This document shows, in pieces, positions 17,614 to 26,971 of a DNA stretch of 64,000 nucleotides. The stretch is from the NCBI GenBank assembly GCA_903889245.1, contig CAISWQ010000046.1, forward strand, positions 19,251 to 83,250, read 5' to 3'. A program made the translations under genes and the position numbers. The notes beneath the pieces are model-generated. The model did not search any database. It saw only the letters and a program-made list of their open reading frames with translations, and was not told where the DNA came from. The stretch is from an uncultured Lentisphaerota bacterium (GTDB taxonomy: Bacteria > Verrucomicrobiota > Kiritimatiellia > CAIQIC01). Within the stretch, counting starts at the first letter, position 1, and every line of letters starts with the position of its first letter.

Positions 17614-18996
17614 TCACGGCGCCGGCTTTTTGAACCAACGCGCGGCGACGTCGTCGAACCACGCCTCGTACTGCTTTTTCATCTGCGCGACCACGTCGGG
17701 ATGCGCGGCGGCGAGGTCCTTGGTCTCGCCGGGGTCGGCGGCGATGTCATAGAGCTCGTGGCGCGGCGCGCCCAGGAGGCTGCGCTCGCCGCGGCCTTGC
17801 AGGCGGCAGAGCTCGGCGTAGCGGTCGCGGATGTGCTGCTGGGCGGGCGCGTCCATGCCGCAGGGTTGGACGAGTTTCCATTTTTCGGTGAGTACGGCGT
17901 AGGCGCTTCCACGGCGCGGCGTCTGGCCGCTGTCCCACTGGAAGAACAGCGTGCGGTCGGGCCACGTTGCCGCCGGGTTACGCAGCAGCGGCAGCAGGCT
18001 CGCGCCATCGAGCTGCGCCGCGCCGGTGGCGATGCCGCACGCCTCGAGCACGGTCGGCAGCACATCGATGTGCGCCGCGAGCCGCTTGACCTGGGCCGGG
18101 GCCTTGAAGCCGGCGGGCCAGCGCATGAAGCACGGGACGCGGATGCCGTTCTCGTAGGGCGTGCCCTTCAGGCCGTGCAGGCCGGCCATGTGGCGGTCGA
18201 GCGGCTTGGAGCCGGAGCACGGGCCGTTGTCGGAGGCAAAGATCAGCAGCGTGTTGTCCTCGAGTCCCAGTTCCTTCAGCGTCGCGCGCACACGCCCAAA
18301 GTTGTCGTCCACGCTGCGGATCATGCCATAGACCTTCCGCGTGGTGTCGCCGAGGCCGAGCGCGGCGAACTGCGCGGCGAACTCCGGCGCGACGAGCAGC
18401 GGCGTGTGGATCAGGTTGGCGGGCAGGTAGACGAAGAACGGCTCCGCCTTGTGCTGGCGGATGAAGCGGAGCGCCGCGTCGGCGAAGAGGTCCATGCAGT
18501 AGCCGGTCGTCTGTTCCTCCTTGCCGTTGTGCAGCAGCGTGGGGTTGAAGTACTGCTTCATGGCCGCGCCGCGGAACGAGAGCGACTCGTCGAAGCCTTG
18601 CGCGTTGGGCGCGTGCTCGCCGGCGTCGCCGAGGTGCCACTTGCCGAAGAGGCCGGTCGCGTAGCCGGCGGCCTTCAGCCGCTCGGCGAGCGTGACCTCC
18701 GCGGGATCCATCACCGTGGCCATGCCGAAGACATCGGCGACGCCGGTGCGGAAGTTATAGCGGCCGGTCAGCAGCGAGGCGCGCGTCGGCGAGCAGACAG
18801 GGCTGACGTGGAAGTTGGTGAACTCGACCGCCTCGCGCGCGAACGCATCGAGCTGCGGCGCCTTCACGTGGCGGTTGCCGTGGCAGGCGAGGTCGCCATA
18901 GCCGAGGTCATCGGCGAGGAAGATGACGACGTTGGGTTTGCCGGCGGCGCCGCACCAGAGACCCAGCGACGCGAGAAGGATCAGCCCTGTTTTCAT
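17614..18996 (-). CDS. S1-family sulfatase
   Basis: 460 residues, close to the compact S1 core length. Signal MKTGLILLASLGLWCGAAG, FLADDLGYGDLAC (metal Asp29-30), formylglycine site C68-S-P-T-R, GKWHLGDAG, ASDNGPC. It follows the larger sulfatase at 19000 by 3 bp, so the two are almost certainly co-transcribed and may act in sequence on one substrate. Palindrome array 4 begins 3 bp after its stop. Confidence 0.92.
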   Translation of the reverse strand: MKTGLILLASLGLWCGAAGKPNVVIFLADDLGYGDLACHGNRHVKAPQLDAFAREAVEFTNFHVSPVCSPTRASLLTGRYNFRTGVADVFGMATVMDPAEVTLAERLKAAGYATGLFGKWHLGDAGEHAPNAQGFDESLSFRGAAMKQYFNPTLLHNGKEEQTTGYCMDLFADAALRFIRQHKAEPFFVYLPANLIHTPLLVAPEFAAQFAALGLGDTTRKVYGMIRSVDDNFGRVRATLKELGLEDNTLLIFASDNGPCSGSKPLDRHMAGLHGLKGTPYENGIRVPCFMRWPAGFKAPAQVKRLAAHIDVLPTVLEACGIATGAAQLDGASLLPLLRNPAATWPDRTLFFQWDSGQTPRRGSAYAVLTEKWKLVQPCGMDAPAQQHIRDRYAELCRLQGRGERSLLGAPRHELYDIAADPGETKDLAAAHPDVVAQMKKQYEAWFDDVAARWFKKPAP

Positions 18997-18999
18997 GGT

Positions 19000-20829
19000 T
19001 CACTGCGCCTTCTTGAACTGCCACACCTGCGGCGGGCCAGCGGCCGGACGCAGTTCAATGGATTGGATTTCCAGGCCGCTCGCGTTTTTGGCGGGCGTGA
19101 TGCGCATGTGCAACAGACGGCCCTTCACCGGCAGCTCCGCCTTGACCTCGCACCATTCGGCGGAGGCGGGCCAGTCGGCCGTGACGCCATTGGCGGGCAG
19201 AAACTCGGGTTGCTGCTTCGTCCGCCACGAGAAAGCGCACGGTCCACCCTGCCTGGCACGGACGCGCAGGGTCACCGTGACCGGGCCGGCCAGGTCGAGC
19301 TTGCTGTTGGCGATGAACGGCCGCGCGTTCGTCGCGGCTTTCTCGTCAGGCGTGATGACCAGCGCGCCATCCTTCAGTGTCAGCGTACCGTTCCGGCAGA
19401 GCCAGCCCTGGATGGTGCCCTCGGGCGCGGCGGCGGCCGGGGCCTCGGCCAGTTTTCCGATGAGGTCGTGCTCGGCGAACAGGCCCTCGTGGTGCGCGTC
19501 TAATTTATCGTTGAAGCCGGGCGGCTGGAGCGTGGCGCACCACGCGGTCAGCTTGGCTTGCAGCCGCGCGGCGAGCTCCGGCTGCTCCTTGATCAGGTTG
19601 CGCTGGATGTTCTCACCCTCCGGCGTGGTGATGTTGAACAGCAGCCGCTCGCGGTCGCCAAGCTGGATGAGCTTCCACGGAAATTCCTGGATCGCCGCCT
19701 GCGAGGACCAGCGCCAGTAGAGCGTCTCGTGCGGCGCGCCCTTGTTCTGCCCGGTCAGGAACGGCATCAGGTTCACGCCATCGAGGTTGCCGTGCGGCTG
19801 GCCCGCGAGCGCGACCGCCGTCGCCGCCACGTCGAGGCTGATTACCGGATGCTCGAAGACCTGACCGCCGGGAATCCGGCCGGGCCATGCGGCGACGAAC
19901 GGCGTACGGATGCCGCCCTCGCTCACCATGCCCTTCTGCCCGCGCAGCGGCAGGTTGAGTGAGCCATCCCATGCCCGGCCGAGCGGCGCGCCGTTATCGC
20001 CGATGAAAAAGATCAGTGTGTTCTGCTCGGCGCCCAGCGCCTTGAGCTTCGCGCGGATGCGGCCGAGGCCATCATCCATCGCGGCGATCATCGCGAGCGC
20101 CTGCCGCCGTTGCAGCGGCAGGTTCGCGGGTGTCTTGGAGAACCACGGCTCCGGCGCTTCCAGCGGCACGTGCGGCGCGAACCACGCGAGGTAGAGGAAC
20201 CACGGCTGCCCCGGCTGCTGCGCGCGCCGGTCGAGAAACGCCAGCGCGGCCTCGGTCTGCACCACGACGCGGAACCGGTCGTCGCTGACCAGATGCGGCG
20301 CGTCGGGGAACGGGCGCCCTTGCAGAGTGTGCGAGGCGTAGAACTGGCGCAGCTCGCCGCGCCAGTATTCGTCGAAGCCCTGTGCGTGCGGCATGTGTTC
20401 CTTGATGACGCGCATCGCTTTCGGTTGGCCCTTTTCGCCGCCGATATCGAGGTGCCACTTGCCCGACATGCCGGTGACGTAGCCCGCCGGCTTCAGCCGC
20501 TCCGCGATGGTCAGCTCCGCGAGCGGCAGCGGCCCCTTGCCGTTGTCCTCGACGCCGAACTTCTGCTGGTAGCGCCCGGTCAGGACGCCCGCGCGCGAAG
20601 GCACGCACTGTGGCGCGGTCACGTAGCCGCGCTTGAAGATCACGCCGTCGCGCGCGAGCTGGTCGAGGTTCGGTGTGCGGATGTCCTTGTCCGCCCCCTG
20701 CGCGCCGAGATCGGCCCAGCCGTGGTCGTCGGAATAGATCAGCAGGATGTTCGGCTTCGGCGCCTCGGCCACCACCGCAGCCGAAAACTCCAGCAACAGC
20801 ATCAAGACCAACCACAAAATATTTTTCAT
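19000..20829 (-). CDS. S1-family sulfatase with C-terminal beta domain
   Basis: 609 residues, about 130 longer than the core. Signal MKNILWLVLMLLLEFSAAVVA, IYSDDHGWADLG (Asp34-35), formylglycine site C75-V-P-S-R, GKWHLDIGGEKG, IGDNGAPLG. After residue ~470 a separate beta-sandwich-like domain follows (GALVITPDEKA, VTVTLRVRARQGGPCAFSW, then EVKAELPVKG) that recurs in the sulfatase at 35140. It may bind glycan; no named carbohydrate-binding family could be assigned. First gene after array 5, with the compact sulfatase 3 bp behind it. Confidence 0.9.
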   Translation of the reverse strand: MKNILWLVLMLLLEFSAAVVAEAPKPNILLIYSDDHGWADLGAQGADKDIRTPNLDQLARDGVIFKRGYVTAPQCVPSRAGVLTGRYQQKFGVEDNGKGPLPLAELTIAERLKPAGYVTGMSGKWHLDIGGEKGQPKAMRVIKEHMPHAQGFDEYWRGELRQFYASHTLQGRPFPDAPHLVSDDRFRVVVQTEAALAFLDRRAQQPGQPWFLYLAWFAPHVPLEAPEPWFSKTPANLPLQRRQALAMIAAMDDGLGRIRAKLKALGAEQNTLIFFIGDNGAPLGRAWDGSLNLPLRGQKGMVSEGGIRTPFVAAWPGRIPGGQVFEHPVISLDVAATAVALAGQPHGNLDGVNLMPFLTGQNKGAPHETLYWRWSSQAAIQEFPWKLIQLGDRERLLFNITTPEGENIQRNLIKEQPELAARLQAKLTAWCATLQPPGFNDKLDAHHEGLFAEHDLIGKLAEAPAAAAPEGTIQGWLCRNGTLTLKDGALVITPDEKAATNARPFIANSKLDLAGPVTVTLRVRARQGGPCAFSWRTKQQPEFLPANGVTADWPASAEWCEVKAELPVKGRLLHMRITPAKNASGLEIQSIELRPAAGPPQVWQFKKAQ

Positions 20830-20868
20830 AGTTACTCCCGGCGTTCAACGTTTCTGGGCCGGCGATAT

Positions 20869-20947
20869 TTTCCAAGGCTTGGAAAAATAGCGCGTCCGTT
20901 TTCCAAGGCTTGGAAAAAACGCCCAAACTTTTTCCGAGCCCTGGAAA
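20869..20947. repeat. TTTCCAA palindrome array 5 (3 units)
   Basis: Units at 20869-20885, 20900-20916 and 20931-20947 (the third with a G and a C substitution), centres 31 and 31 bp apart. It ends 4 bp from the stop of the GH5-like gene at 20952 and lies 39 bp upstream of the sulfatase start. Confidence 0.9.
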
Positions 20948-20951
20948 CCGG

Positions 20952-22067
20952 TCACGGCGCGCGGCCGGTGACGCGCTTGATGTAGGCGGGCTCGGCCGGG
21001 TCGAAGGGCGAGCCATCGGCGCGCAGGATATCGTGGAACCACAGCTTGGGCTCCGGCGCGGGCTCCGGCTTCTGCCACGTGTCCCACGCGAAGCGCGTGT
21101 TCGATTTGCCGGTGACAAAACCCCAGTTGTAGGCGGCGACGTTCTGTTCCCTGAAGTAGCCAAGGATCGGATCGAACCGGCTCTCGCCGCGCTTCATGTA
21201 CTCCGAGCAGAGGATCGGCCGGCCCTGCGGGCGCAGGTAGGCGACCCATTTTTTCACGGCGTCCAGCCCGTCATAATTGTGGAAGCTCATCACATCGGAT
21301 TGCTCCAGTTGCACGCGCTCGATGGCGTGGAGCTTGGCGGGATCGGGCTTGGGGCCGAGCCACGGCGCGGAGGTCAGCGGCTGCGAGGGCTGCGCGGCGC
21401 GCGCCCACGCGAACGCCTGCGGCAGCAGCGCGGCCACCAGGGCCTGTTTGTTGCGCGGCTCCTGCGCGCCATAGCTGGAGTTGTTCGTGTTGTCCGGCTC
21501 GTTCCACACATCCCACAGATGCACGCGGCGGTCATCCTTGAAGCGGCCGACGACGCCCTTGACGTAGGCTGCGAGCAGCTTCTGGCGCGCCGGGTCCTGC
21601 AGGTCGGCCGCGCCCGGCGACTGCACCCAGCCGGAGTTGTGGACGCCCGGCCGCGGCGCGTGCTGGCGGCCGAGTTTCGGGAACGGATCCCAGCAGCTAT
21701 CGAACAGGACGAACATCGCGCCGATCTTGTGGCGGTCGGCGATGGCGAGGAACCGATCCATCCGCCGGAGGAAACCTTCCGGGTCCTGTTCCCAGAGCAG
21801 GTGATGGAGGAAGACGCGCATGGAGTTGAAGCCAAGCTGTTCGGCCCAGGCGAACTCCTTCTCGATCTGCGCCGGGTCGAACGAGTCGGCCTGCCACATC
21901 TCGAGCTGATTGATGGCGTTCGCCGGAAGATAATTGCAGCCCGCGAGCCAGCCGACCTTTGTCTGCCACGCCTGCGCGCGCTCCACCGGCCAGCGTTCGG
22001 CGGCCGGCGTCATGCCGCCGAGCAACAACAAGGCGCACAGGGCTTGCATCAGCATTCGGTCTTTCAT
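20952..22067 (-). CDS. GH5-like secreted glycosidase (paralogue A)
   Basis: 371 residues, signal MLMQALCALLLLGGMTPAAA-like at the N-terminus. Clan GH-A barrel with LWDVWNEPDN (acid/base Glu190) and RPILCSEYM (nucleophile Glu289). Other landmarks are LGFNSMRVFLHHLLWEQD (~78-95) and FVLFDSCWDPFPKLGRQ (~119-135). Often labelled cellulase-family or 1,4-beta-xylanase in databases, but the target bond is unproven. It is a tandem paralogue of the next gene upstream, whose TAG stop is 10 bp away and forms part of its ribosome site TAGGAG, so the two are translationally linked. Confidence 0.82.
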   Translation of the reverse strand: MKDRMLMQALCALLLLGGMTPAAERWPVERAQAWQTKVGWLAGCNYLPANAINQLEMWQADSFDPAQIEKEFAWAEQLGFNSMRVFLHHLLWEQDPEGFLRRMDRFLAIADRHKIGAMFVLFDSCWDPFPKLGRQHAPRPGVHNSGWVQSPGAADLQDPARQKLLAAYVKGVVGRFKDDRRVHLWDVWNEPDNTNNSSYGAQEPRNKQALVAALLPQAFAWARAAQPSQPLTSAPWLGPKPDPAKLHAIERVQLEQSDVMSFHNYDGLDAVKKWVAYLRPQGRPILCSEYMKRGESRFDPILGYFREQNVAAYNWGFVTGKSNTRFAWDTWQKPEPAPEPKLWFHDILRADGSPFDPAEPAYIKRVTGRAP

Positions 22068-22077
22068 GTCGGGTCTC

Positions 22078-23214
22078 CTATTTGTTCAGCATGACCCGGC
22101 GGATATACGCAGTCTCCGCCGGATCAAAGGGCGTGCCGTCGGCGCGGAGGATACAGTTATTCCAGACCGGCGGCGCGCCGGAAAATTTCCGCCGCCACGA
22201 GCTGACCGGGTAGATCGTCTGCGTGCGGCCGTTGACCAGGTCCCAGCAGTAGGCGGCGACCTTCTGCTCGCGTAGGAAGCCGAGCAGCGGATCGAATCGG
22301 CCGCCGCCCAGCCGCGCCATGTATTCCGTGCAGAGCAGCGGCCGGCCGAGGCGCTGGAGCGACTGCACCACTCGCTCGAACTCGGTGGTCCGGCTGTAGC
22401 AGTGAAACGAGAGCACATCGCTGTTCGCGAGTTGGACCTGCTTGGTGGCATCGAGCACATCGAGCCGGCCGCTCTCGCGCCACACGGCGGAAGTCAGTGG
22501 TTGCGATGGATTGATTTCGCGCGCCCAGGCGAAGGTGGACTTGAGCAGCGGCAGCACCAGCTCCGGTTTGTGGCGCGGCTCCGGCGGCGTGGCGCGCACG
22601 CCGCCATCGAAATTATCCGGCTCATTCCACACATCCCACGCCAGCACGCGCCGATCGTTGGCGAAGCGCTTGAGCACGCCCTGCACGTAGGGTTTGAGGT
22701 GCGCCTGCTGCGCGTCAGCGAGCAGCACCGGCACGCCCGGCGACTGCACCCAGAGCGCGTTGTGCGTGTGCGGACGCGGCGCGGGCTGCGACCCCCAGCG
22801 TGGATACGGGTCCCAGCACGAGTCGAAGAAAACGAACATGGTCTTGAGGTCGCACCGGTCGGCGATAGCCAGAAACTGGTCCATGCGTTGGAGCAGGCCG
22901 ACGCTGTCGTGTTTCCACAGCAGGTCGTGCAGGAAGACGCGCGCCGAGTTGAAGCCTAGTGCCTGCGCGTAGCCGAGTTCGCGTGCGATGGTCGCGGGAT
23001 CGAAAGTTTCCGCGCGCCATATTTCCAGTTGATTACCGGCGGTGCTCGGCGAAAAATTTGCGCCGGCGAGGAACGGCTGCTGCGCGTACCAGGCCGCCGC
23101 CCGCTCCTTGCTCCAGCGTCCCGGCGCATCGGCCGGCGGCACGAACTCGCCCGCCGTCGCCGCCCCGGCGGCGCACAGGAGACAGAGCCCGGCATGGATG
23201 CAACGCTTGATCAT
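22078..23214 (-). CDS. GH5-like secreted glycosidase (paralogue B)
   Basis: 378 residues with signal MIKRCIHAGLCLLCAAGAATAG. It has the same layout as paralogue A: FNSARVFLHDLLWKHD, FVFFDSCWDPYPRWGSQ, AWDVWNEPDN (Glu198) and RPLLCTEYM (Glu297), and both end in a shared LRADGTPFDPAETAYI-type tail. The proteins align end to end with clear divergence, so this is an old duplication. ATG 23214 overlaps the TGA of the sulfatase at 23211 by 4 bp. The pair may act on the two linkages or positions exposed by the two upstream sulfatases; this is inference. Confidence 0.82.
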   Translation of the reverse strand: MIKRCIHAGLCLLCAAGAATAGEFVPPADAPGRWSKERAAAWYAQQPFLAGANFSPSTAGNQLEIWRAETFDPATIARELGYAQALGFNSARVFLHDLLWKHDSVGLLQRMDQFLAIADRCDLKTMFVFFDSCWDPYPRWGSQPAPRPHTHNALWVQSPGVPVLLADAQQAHLKPYVQGVLKRFANDRRVLAWDVWNEPDNFDGGVRATPPEPRHKPELVLPLLKSTFAWAREINPSQPLTSAVWRESGRLDVLDATKQVQLANSDVLSFHCYSRTTEFERVVQSLQRLGRPLLCTEYMARLGGGRFDPLLGFLREQKVAAYCWDLVNGRTQTIYPVSSWRRKFSGAPPVWNNCILRADGTPFDPAETAYIRRVMLNK

Positions 23215-24581
23215 GGTTTCGGCGCGGGCTTCATCGTCTTGTAGCGGCCGTAGAGGGGATGATCGTCCGGGATGACCTGCGGTTTCATCTGCGCGCGCCA
23301 CTCGTCGAAAACTTTTTTCAGGTGCGCCACGCGCTCCGGCTGCTGCGCCGCGAGGTCGCGCGCCTCGCCGGGATCGCGCGGGAGGTCAAAGAGCGCCGGC
23401 GCGTTCGTGCCTTCCATGACGAGCTTGAAGTCGCCCTCGCGGACCGCGCGCAGCGGCCGGGCGAGGTTGGTATCGCGGCCGGGGATGCGCCACTCCTTGT
23501 GATCGTTGTAGAGCCAGAACAACCGCTCGTGCGGCGCGCCCCTGCCTTCGCCGCGGATGAAGGGCAACAGGTTCACGCCGTCCACGTTTTCCGGTTGCGC
23601 GACACCGGCGGCGGCGAGCGCCGTGCTAAACACATCCACCGCGTGGACCAGCGGCGCGAAGCGCGTGGCCGCCGGCACGACGCCGGGCCAGCGCAGCGCG
23701 AACGGCACGCGGATACCGCCCTCGAACACGTCGAACTTTTGTCCGCGATACGGGCCGTTCAACGTGCCGAGCACGCCGGGCTCGCCGCCGTTATCGCTCA
23801 ACAAAAAGACCAGCGTCTGCCCGTCGAGCCCGGTCTCCTTCAGCGTCTGCCACAGCCGGCCCAGATTTTCATCCAGGTTGCTGATAATCGCGGCGGCCAT
23901 CCGGCGCTTGCCCTCCAGGTGCGCGAACTTTGCGAGGTCGGCCGGCTTCGCCGCCTGCTTGTGATGCGCGGCCATATAGGCGAGGTGCAGGAAGAACGGC
24001 CCGCCCGCGTGTTCGCGCACGTAGCGGCATGCCTCGTCGGTCAGGAGGTCGGTGTTATAACCCTGATGGACTTTCTCCACGCCGTTGCGCGAGAACGTGG
24101 GATTGAGGTACTGCCCCGCCGCGCCGAAGTAGCCGAAGAAGCCCTCGAAGCCGCGGTTGCGCGGCGCGAACTGCCAGCGGTCGCCCTGGCCCAGATGCCA
24201 CTTGCCGATGAGCTGCGTGTGGTAGCCCGCCGCGCGCAGCAGTTGCGGCAGCAGCACCGCGCGCACATCCAGGCCGTCGCGCGGCCCATCGAGCGGGCGG
24301 TTGTCCTCGATGCCGTACCGCTGCGGGTAGCGCCCGGTCAGCAGCGCTGCGCGCGTCGGCGAGCAGGAGGGCTGCACGTAGCCCTGCGCGAACACCACGC
24401 CCTCGCGCACGAGCCGGTCGGCGTGGGGCGTCGGGATATCCGTGCCGCCGCTGAAGCCGAAGTCGCTGACGCCGAGATCATCCACCAGAACCAGGACGAT
24501 GTTCGGCTTCGGCGGCGGCGGCGCGGCGGCGGCGCCCGCGAGCAGGCTGCCACACAGGGCGATGGTCAGGAGCGCCTTCAC
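23211..24581 (-). CDS. S1-family sulfatase
   Basis: 456 residues. Signal MKALLTIALCGSLLAGAAAA, VLVDDLGVSDFGFSGG (Asp34-35), formylglycine site C73-S-P-T-R, GKWHLGQG, LSDNGGEPG. The N-terminal half with GYVQPSC and RYPQRYGIEDN resembles arylsulfatase B/galactosamine-sulfatase-like (S1_19-type) enzymes; the exact sulfate position is unknown. It is coupled by 4-bp overlaps to both neighbours: the sulfatase at 24578 upstream and GH5-like paralogue B downstream. Confidence 0.92.
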   Translation of the reverse strand: MKALLTIALCGSLLAGAAAAPPPPKPNIVLVLVDDLGVSDFGFSGGTDIPTPHADRLVREGVVFAQGYVQPSCSPTRAALLTGRYPQRYGIEDNRPLDGPRDGLDVRAVLLPQLLRAAGYHTQLIGKWHLGQGDRWQFAPRNRGFEGFFGYFGAAGQYLNPTFSRNGVEKVHQGYNTDLLTDEACRYVREHAGGPFFLHLAYMAAHHKQAAKPADLAKFAHLEGKRRMAAAIISNLDENLGRLWQTLKETGLDGQTLVFLLSDNGGEPGVLGTLNGPYRGQKFDVFEGGIRVPFALRWPGVVPAATRFAPLVHAVDVFSTALAAAGVAQPENVDGVNLLPFIRGEGRGAPHERLFWLYNDHKEWRIPGRDTNLARPLRAVREGDFKLVMEGTNAPALFDLPRDPGEARDLAAQQPERVAHLKKVFDEWRAQMKPQVIPDDHPLYGRYKTMKPAPKP

Positions 24582-26230
24582 TTTTTCTGCTTGGCCTTGC
24601 CCTTCGCCTTGCCCGCGCCGGCGGGCCGGTTTTCCTCGCCCCAGTCGTTGCGCGCCGCGCCGACCCAGTCATCCACGAAGCTGGTCGCGGCCCAGTCCTC
24701 CCACTGGCGGATCAGGTGCTGGCTTAGCGCGGGAAATTTTGCGATCACGTTGTTCTGCTCCGTGCGGTCTTCTTCGAGGTTATAAAGCTCCCACGGCCCC
24801 TTGAACTTCATCGCCAGCTTCCACGGCCCGGCGCGTACGGCGCGGTTGCCCTCGTGCTCCCAGAAGATCGGCTTCACGCGGTGCAGCGGTTCGCCCTTGA
24901 AAGCGGGCAGCAGGCTGAGGCCCTCGCGCGGCAGGATGCGCTGGCCCTTGAACTCCGCCGGGTAGAGGGCGCCGGTCACGTCGCACGCGGTCGCCATGAT
25001 ATCCACGAGATGGCCGGGCTGGTGTTCCAGCTTGCCGTTGCGCTCGGCGGGGATGCCCGCGGGCCAGTGCGCGATCAGCGGCGTGCTGATGCCGCCCTCG
25101 TGCGTGAAGTGCTTGTAGCGGCGCAGCGGCGTGTTCGCGAGCGTCGCCCAGCTCATGCCGAGGAAGACGCGGCTATCCGGGCTGCCGGGCACCTCGCCCT
25201 CGGTGATGCCGCGCGGCCCGCCCTCGCCGTTGCCGCCGTTATCGCTCATGAACAGGATCAACGTGTTCTCCAGCAGCCCGCGCTCCTTGAGCCCGGCGAC
25301 CATCCGGCCGACGCTCTGGTCAATGCAATCGAGCATTGCGGCATAGACGGCCATGATGTTATCGAAGCGATCCTGATCGGCGGCGGTCAGGCTGTCCCAC
25401 GCGGGCACATCCGGCGGCCGCGGCGCGAGCGGCCACTTGCTCTCCATGATGCCCAGCTCAAGCTGCTTCTTGTGCCGCTGCTCGCGCAGCGCGTCCCAGC
25501 CGGCCTTGTACTTGCCACGATATTTCGCGATCACATCCGCCGGCGCCTTGAGCGGGAAGTGCGGCGCACCATGCGCGAAGTAGAGGAAGAACGGCTTCTT
25601 CTGCGCCTGCGCATCGTCCACGAACTTCAGCGCCCAGTCGGTGAACATGCTCGTCGCGTACCACTCGCCGCTGCCGACCTCCGGCGAACCCGACGGCACC
25701 TTGCGACCGTCGAGATAGACATACTTCGTCGCCTCCGGGCTGCGCTCCTTCGGGAAATACAGCTCGCCGAACTGCGTCGAGGCCGTGCGCTGGAAGCCGC
25801 GCTCCCACGGCGGCGTGCCGTTCTGCTGGCCGAGGTGCCACTTGCCGACGACCGATGTGTGATAGCCCGCCGCGCCCAGCACCTCCGCCAGCGTCACGCA
25901 GCGGTCGTGCAACCGCGCGTGCGTGCCCTGCGACTCCGGCTTGCGCAGCCCATCGAGGTAGCCCATGCCCGCCTGGTGCGGATAGAGCCCCGTCAGCAGC
26001 GCCGCCCGCGAGGTGCTGCAGCGCGCCGTGTTATAGAACTGCGTGAAGCGCACGCCGCCGGCCGCCAGCTTATCGAGGTGGGGCGTCGGGATTTCCGAGC
26101 CGTAGCAGCCGAGGTCGGAGAACCCCATGTCGTCCACGAGGATCAGCAGGATGTTCGGCCGCGCGGCGTTGACCGCCAAGCCCGCGCCGCACAGCAGCAC
26201 CGCCAACGCGCACAGCAGTCTGGTCTTCAT
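24578..26230 (-). CDS. S1-family sulfatase with variant CSTSR active-site motif
   Basis: 550 residues. Signal MKTRLLCALAVLLCGAGLAVNA, LVDDMGFSDLGCYGSEI (Asp33-34), GLYPHQAGMGY, GKWHLGQQNG, MSDNGGNGEGG: the pattern of the AtsA-like S1_4 arylsulfatases. The active-site motif is C71-S-T-S-R, with Thr where the usual CxPxR has Pro. Cys and Arg are kept, so it may still be matured, but recognition by a standard formylglycine-generating enzyme is less certain. The C-terminus is a Lys-rich tail (KAKGKAKQKK). The stop overlaps the start of the next sulfatase by 4 bp. Confidence 0.9.
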   Translation of the reverse strand: MKTRLLCALAVLLCGAGLAVNAARPNILLILVDDMGFSDLGCYGSEIPTPHLDKLAAGGVRFTQFYNTARCSTSRAALLTGLYPHQAGMGYLDGLRKPESQGTHARLHDRCVTLAEVLGAAGYHTSVVGKWHLGQQNGTPPWERGFQRTASTQFGELYFPKERSPEATKYVYLDGRKVPSGSPEVGSGEWYATSMFTDWALKFVDDAQAQKKPFFLYFAHGAPHFPLKAPADVIAKYRGKYKAGWDALREQRHKKQLELGIMESKWPLAPRPPDVPAWDSLTAADQDRFDNIMAVYAAMLDCIDQSVGRMVAGLKERGLLENTLILFMSDNGGNGEGGPRGITEGEVPGSPDSRVFLGMSWATLANTPLRRYKHFTHEGGISTPLIAHWPAGIPAERNGKLEHQPGHLVDIMATACDVTGALYPAEFKGQRILPREGLSLLPAFKGEPLHRVKPIFWEHEGNRAVRAGPWKLAMKFKGPWELYNLEEDRTEQNNVIAKFPALSQHLIRQWEDWAATSFVDDWVGAARNDWGEENRPAGAGKAKGKAKQKK

Positions 26231-26242
26231 GGCATCACCATT

Positions 26243-26839
26243 TCAGAGTTGCGTGATCTTCAGTTTACGGAATTCCAGTGCGCCGGCTCTCTCGCCGGTC
26301 GGTCCGCCGGAATCACCGCCGAGACCGAAGGAAACTTTTGGCTCCGCGATGCACGCGTTTTTGGCGGCGAGCTTTTGCCCGGCGATTGTCGCGGTCAGGT
26401 GCTCGCCGGCAAATTCAATTTTCACGCGATGCCAGACGCCGGTGGCAAGCTGCGCCGGCTGTTTGACCAACTCGAGCGTCTGGCCTTTTCCCGGATGCGC
26501 AAGCAGGCGGAGTTGGTCTTTGCCCGCGACCACGTGGAAGAGATGACCGCGCTCCTGCGAGCCATTGAAGATTACGCCCGCGAACGCCGCCTTCCCTTCC
26601 AGCCGGAACTCGCACTCCACCACGGCGTTCGTGAGCGCGCACTTGCGCATCTTCACGGGTCCGTGCCGCCGGGCACCGGACTCGAAGCCGCGCAGCACGC
26701 CATCCTTCGCTGTCCACGTGCCCAGCCCCCAGAACCAGTCCTTGGCCAGCGGGCCATCGAACGTGTCCTCGACCACCAGTGGCGCGGCCCAGGCCATGAC
26801 AGCGAGCGCACAACACAAGCAGACGAGGCAGCGTTTCAT
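26243..26839 (-). CDS. Secreted LamG/DUF1080-like carbohydrate-binding protein
   Basis: 198 residues with signal MKRCLVCLCCALAVMAWA. The mature part, beginning VVEDTFDGPLAKDWFWGLGTW and followed by alternating strands (NAVVECEFRL, FAGVIFNGS, HRVKIEFAGEHLTATIAG), matches the concanavalin-A-like fold of the family-16/DUF1080 proteins (some now called 3-keto-disaccharide hydrolases). No catalytic residues can be singled out; it may bind or process oligosaccharides. It lies 12 bp upstream of the CSTSR sulfatase and probably heads that four-gene transcript. Confidence 0.7.
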   Translation of the reverse strand: MKRCLVCLCCALAVMAWAAPLVVEDTFDGPLAKDWFWGLGTWTAKDGVLRGFESGARRHGPVKMRKCALTNAVVECEFRLEGKAAFAGVIFNGSQERGHLFHVVAGKDQLRLLAHPGKGQTLELVKQPAQLATGVWHRVKIEFAGEHLTATIAGQKLAAKNACIAEPKVSFGLGGDSGGPTGERAGALEFRKLKITQL

Positions 26840-26971
26840 GGTGCTCTTCTGCCTTAACGCTGGAAGCGCGTCAATCTTTTCCACGGATGGAGAACCGTTG
26901 ATTGTCCGTCCCGCTTCGCTCGTCTGAAAACTGTGGCTCTTGATGCCCCCAAGCCGCGGGCGACCCGGCGA
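26840..26971. other. 132-bp intergenic gap without palindrome array
   Basis: Lies between the LamG-like start and the stop of the GH123-like gene. It contains no TTTCCAA palindrome, unlike most gaps of this size here, and no promoter or terminator I can defend. It probably holds the promoter of the gene run 26839-20952. Confidence 0.5.
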
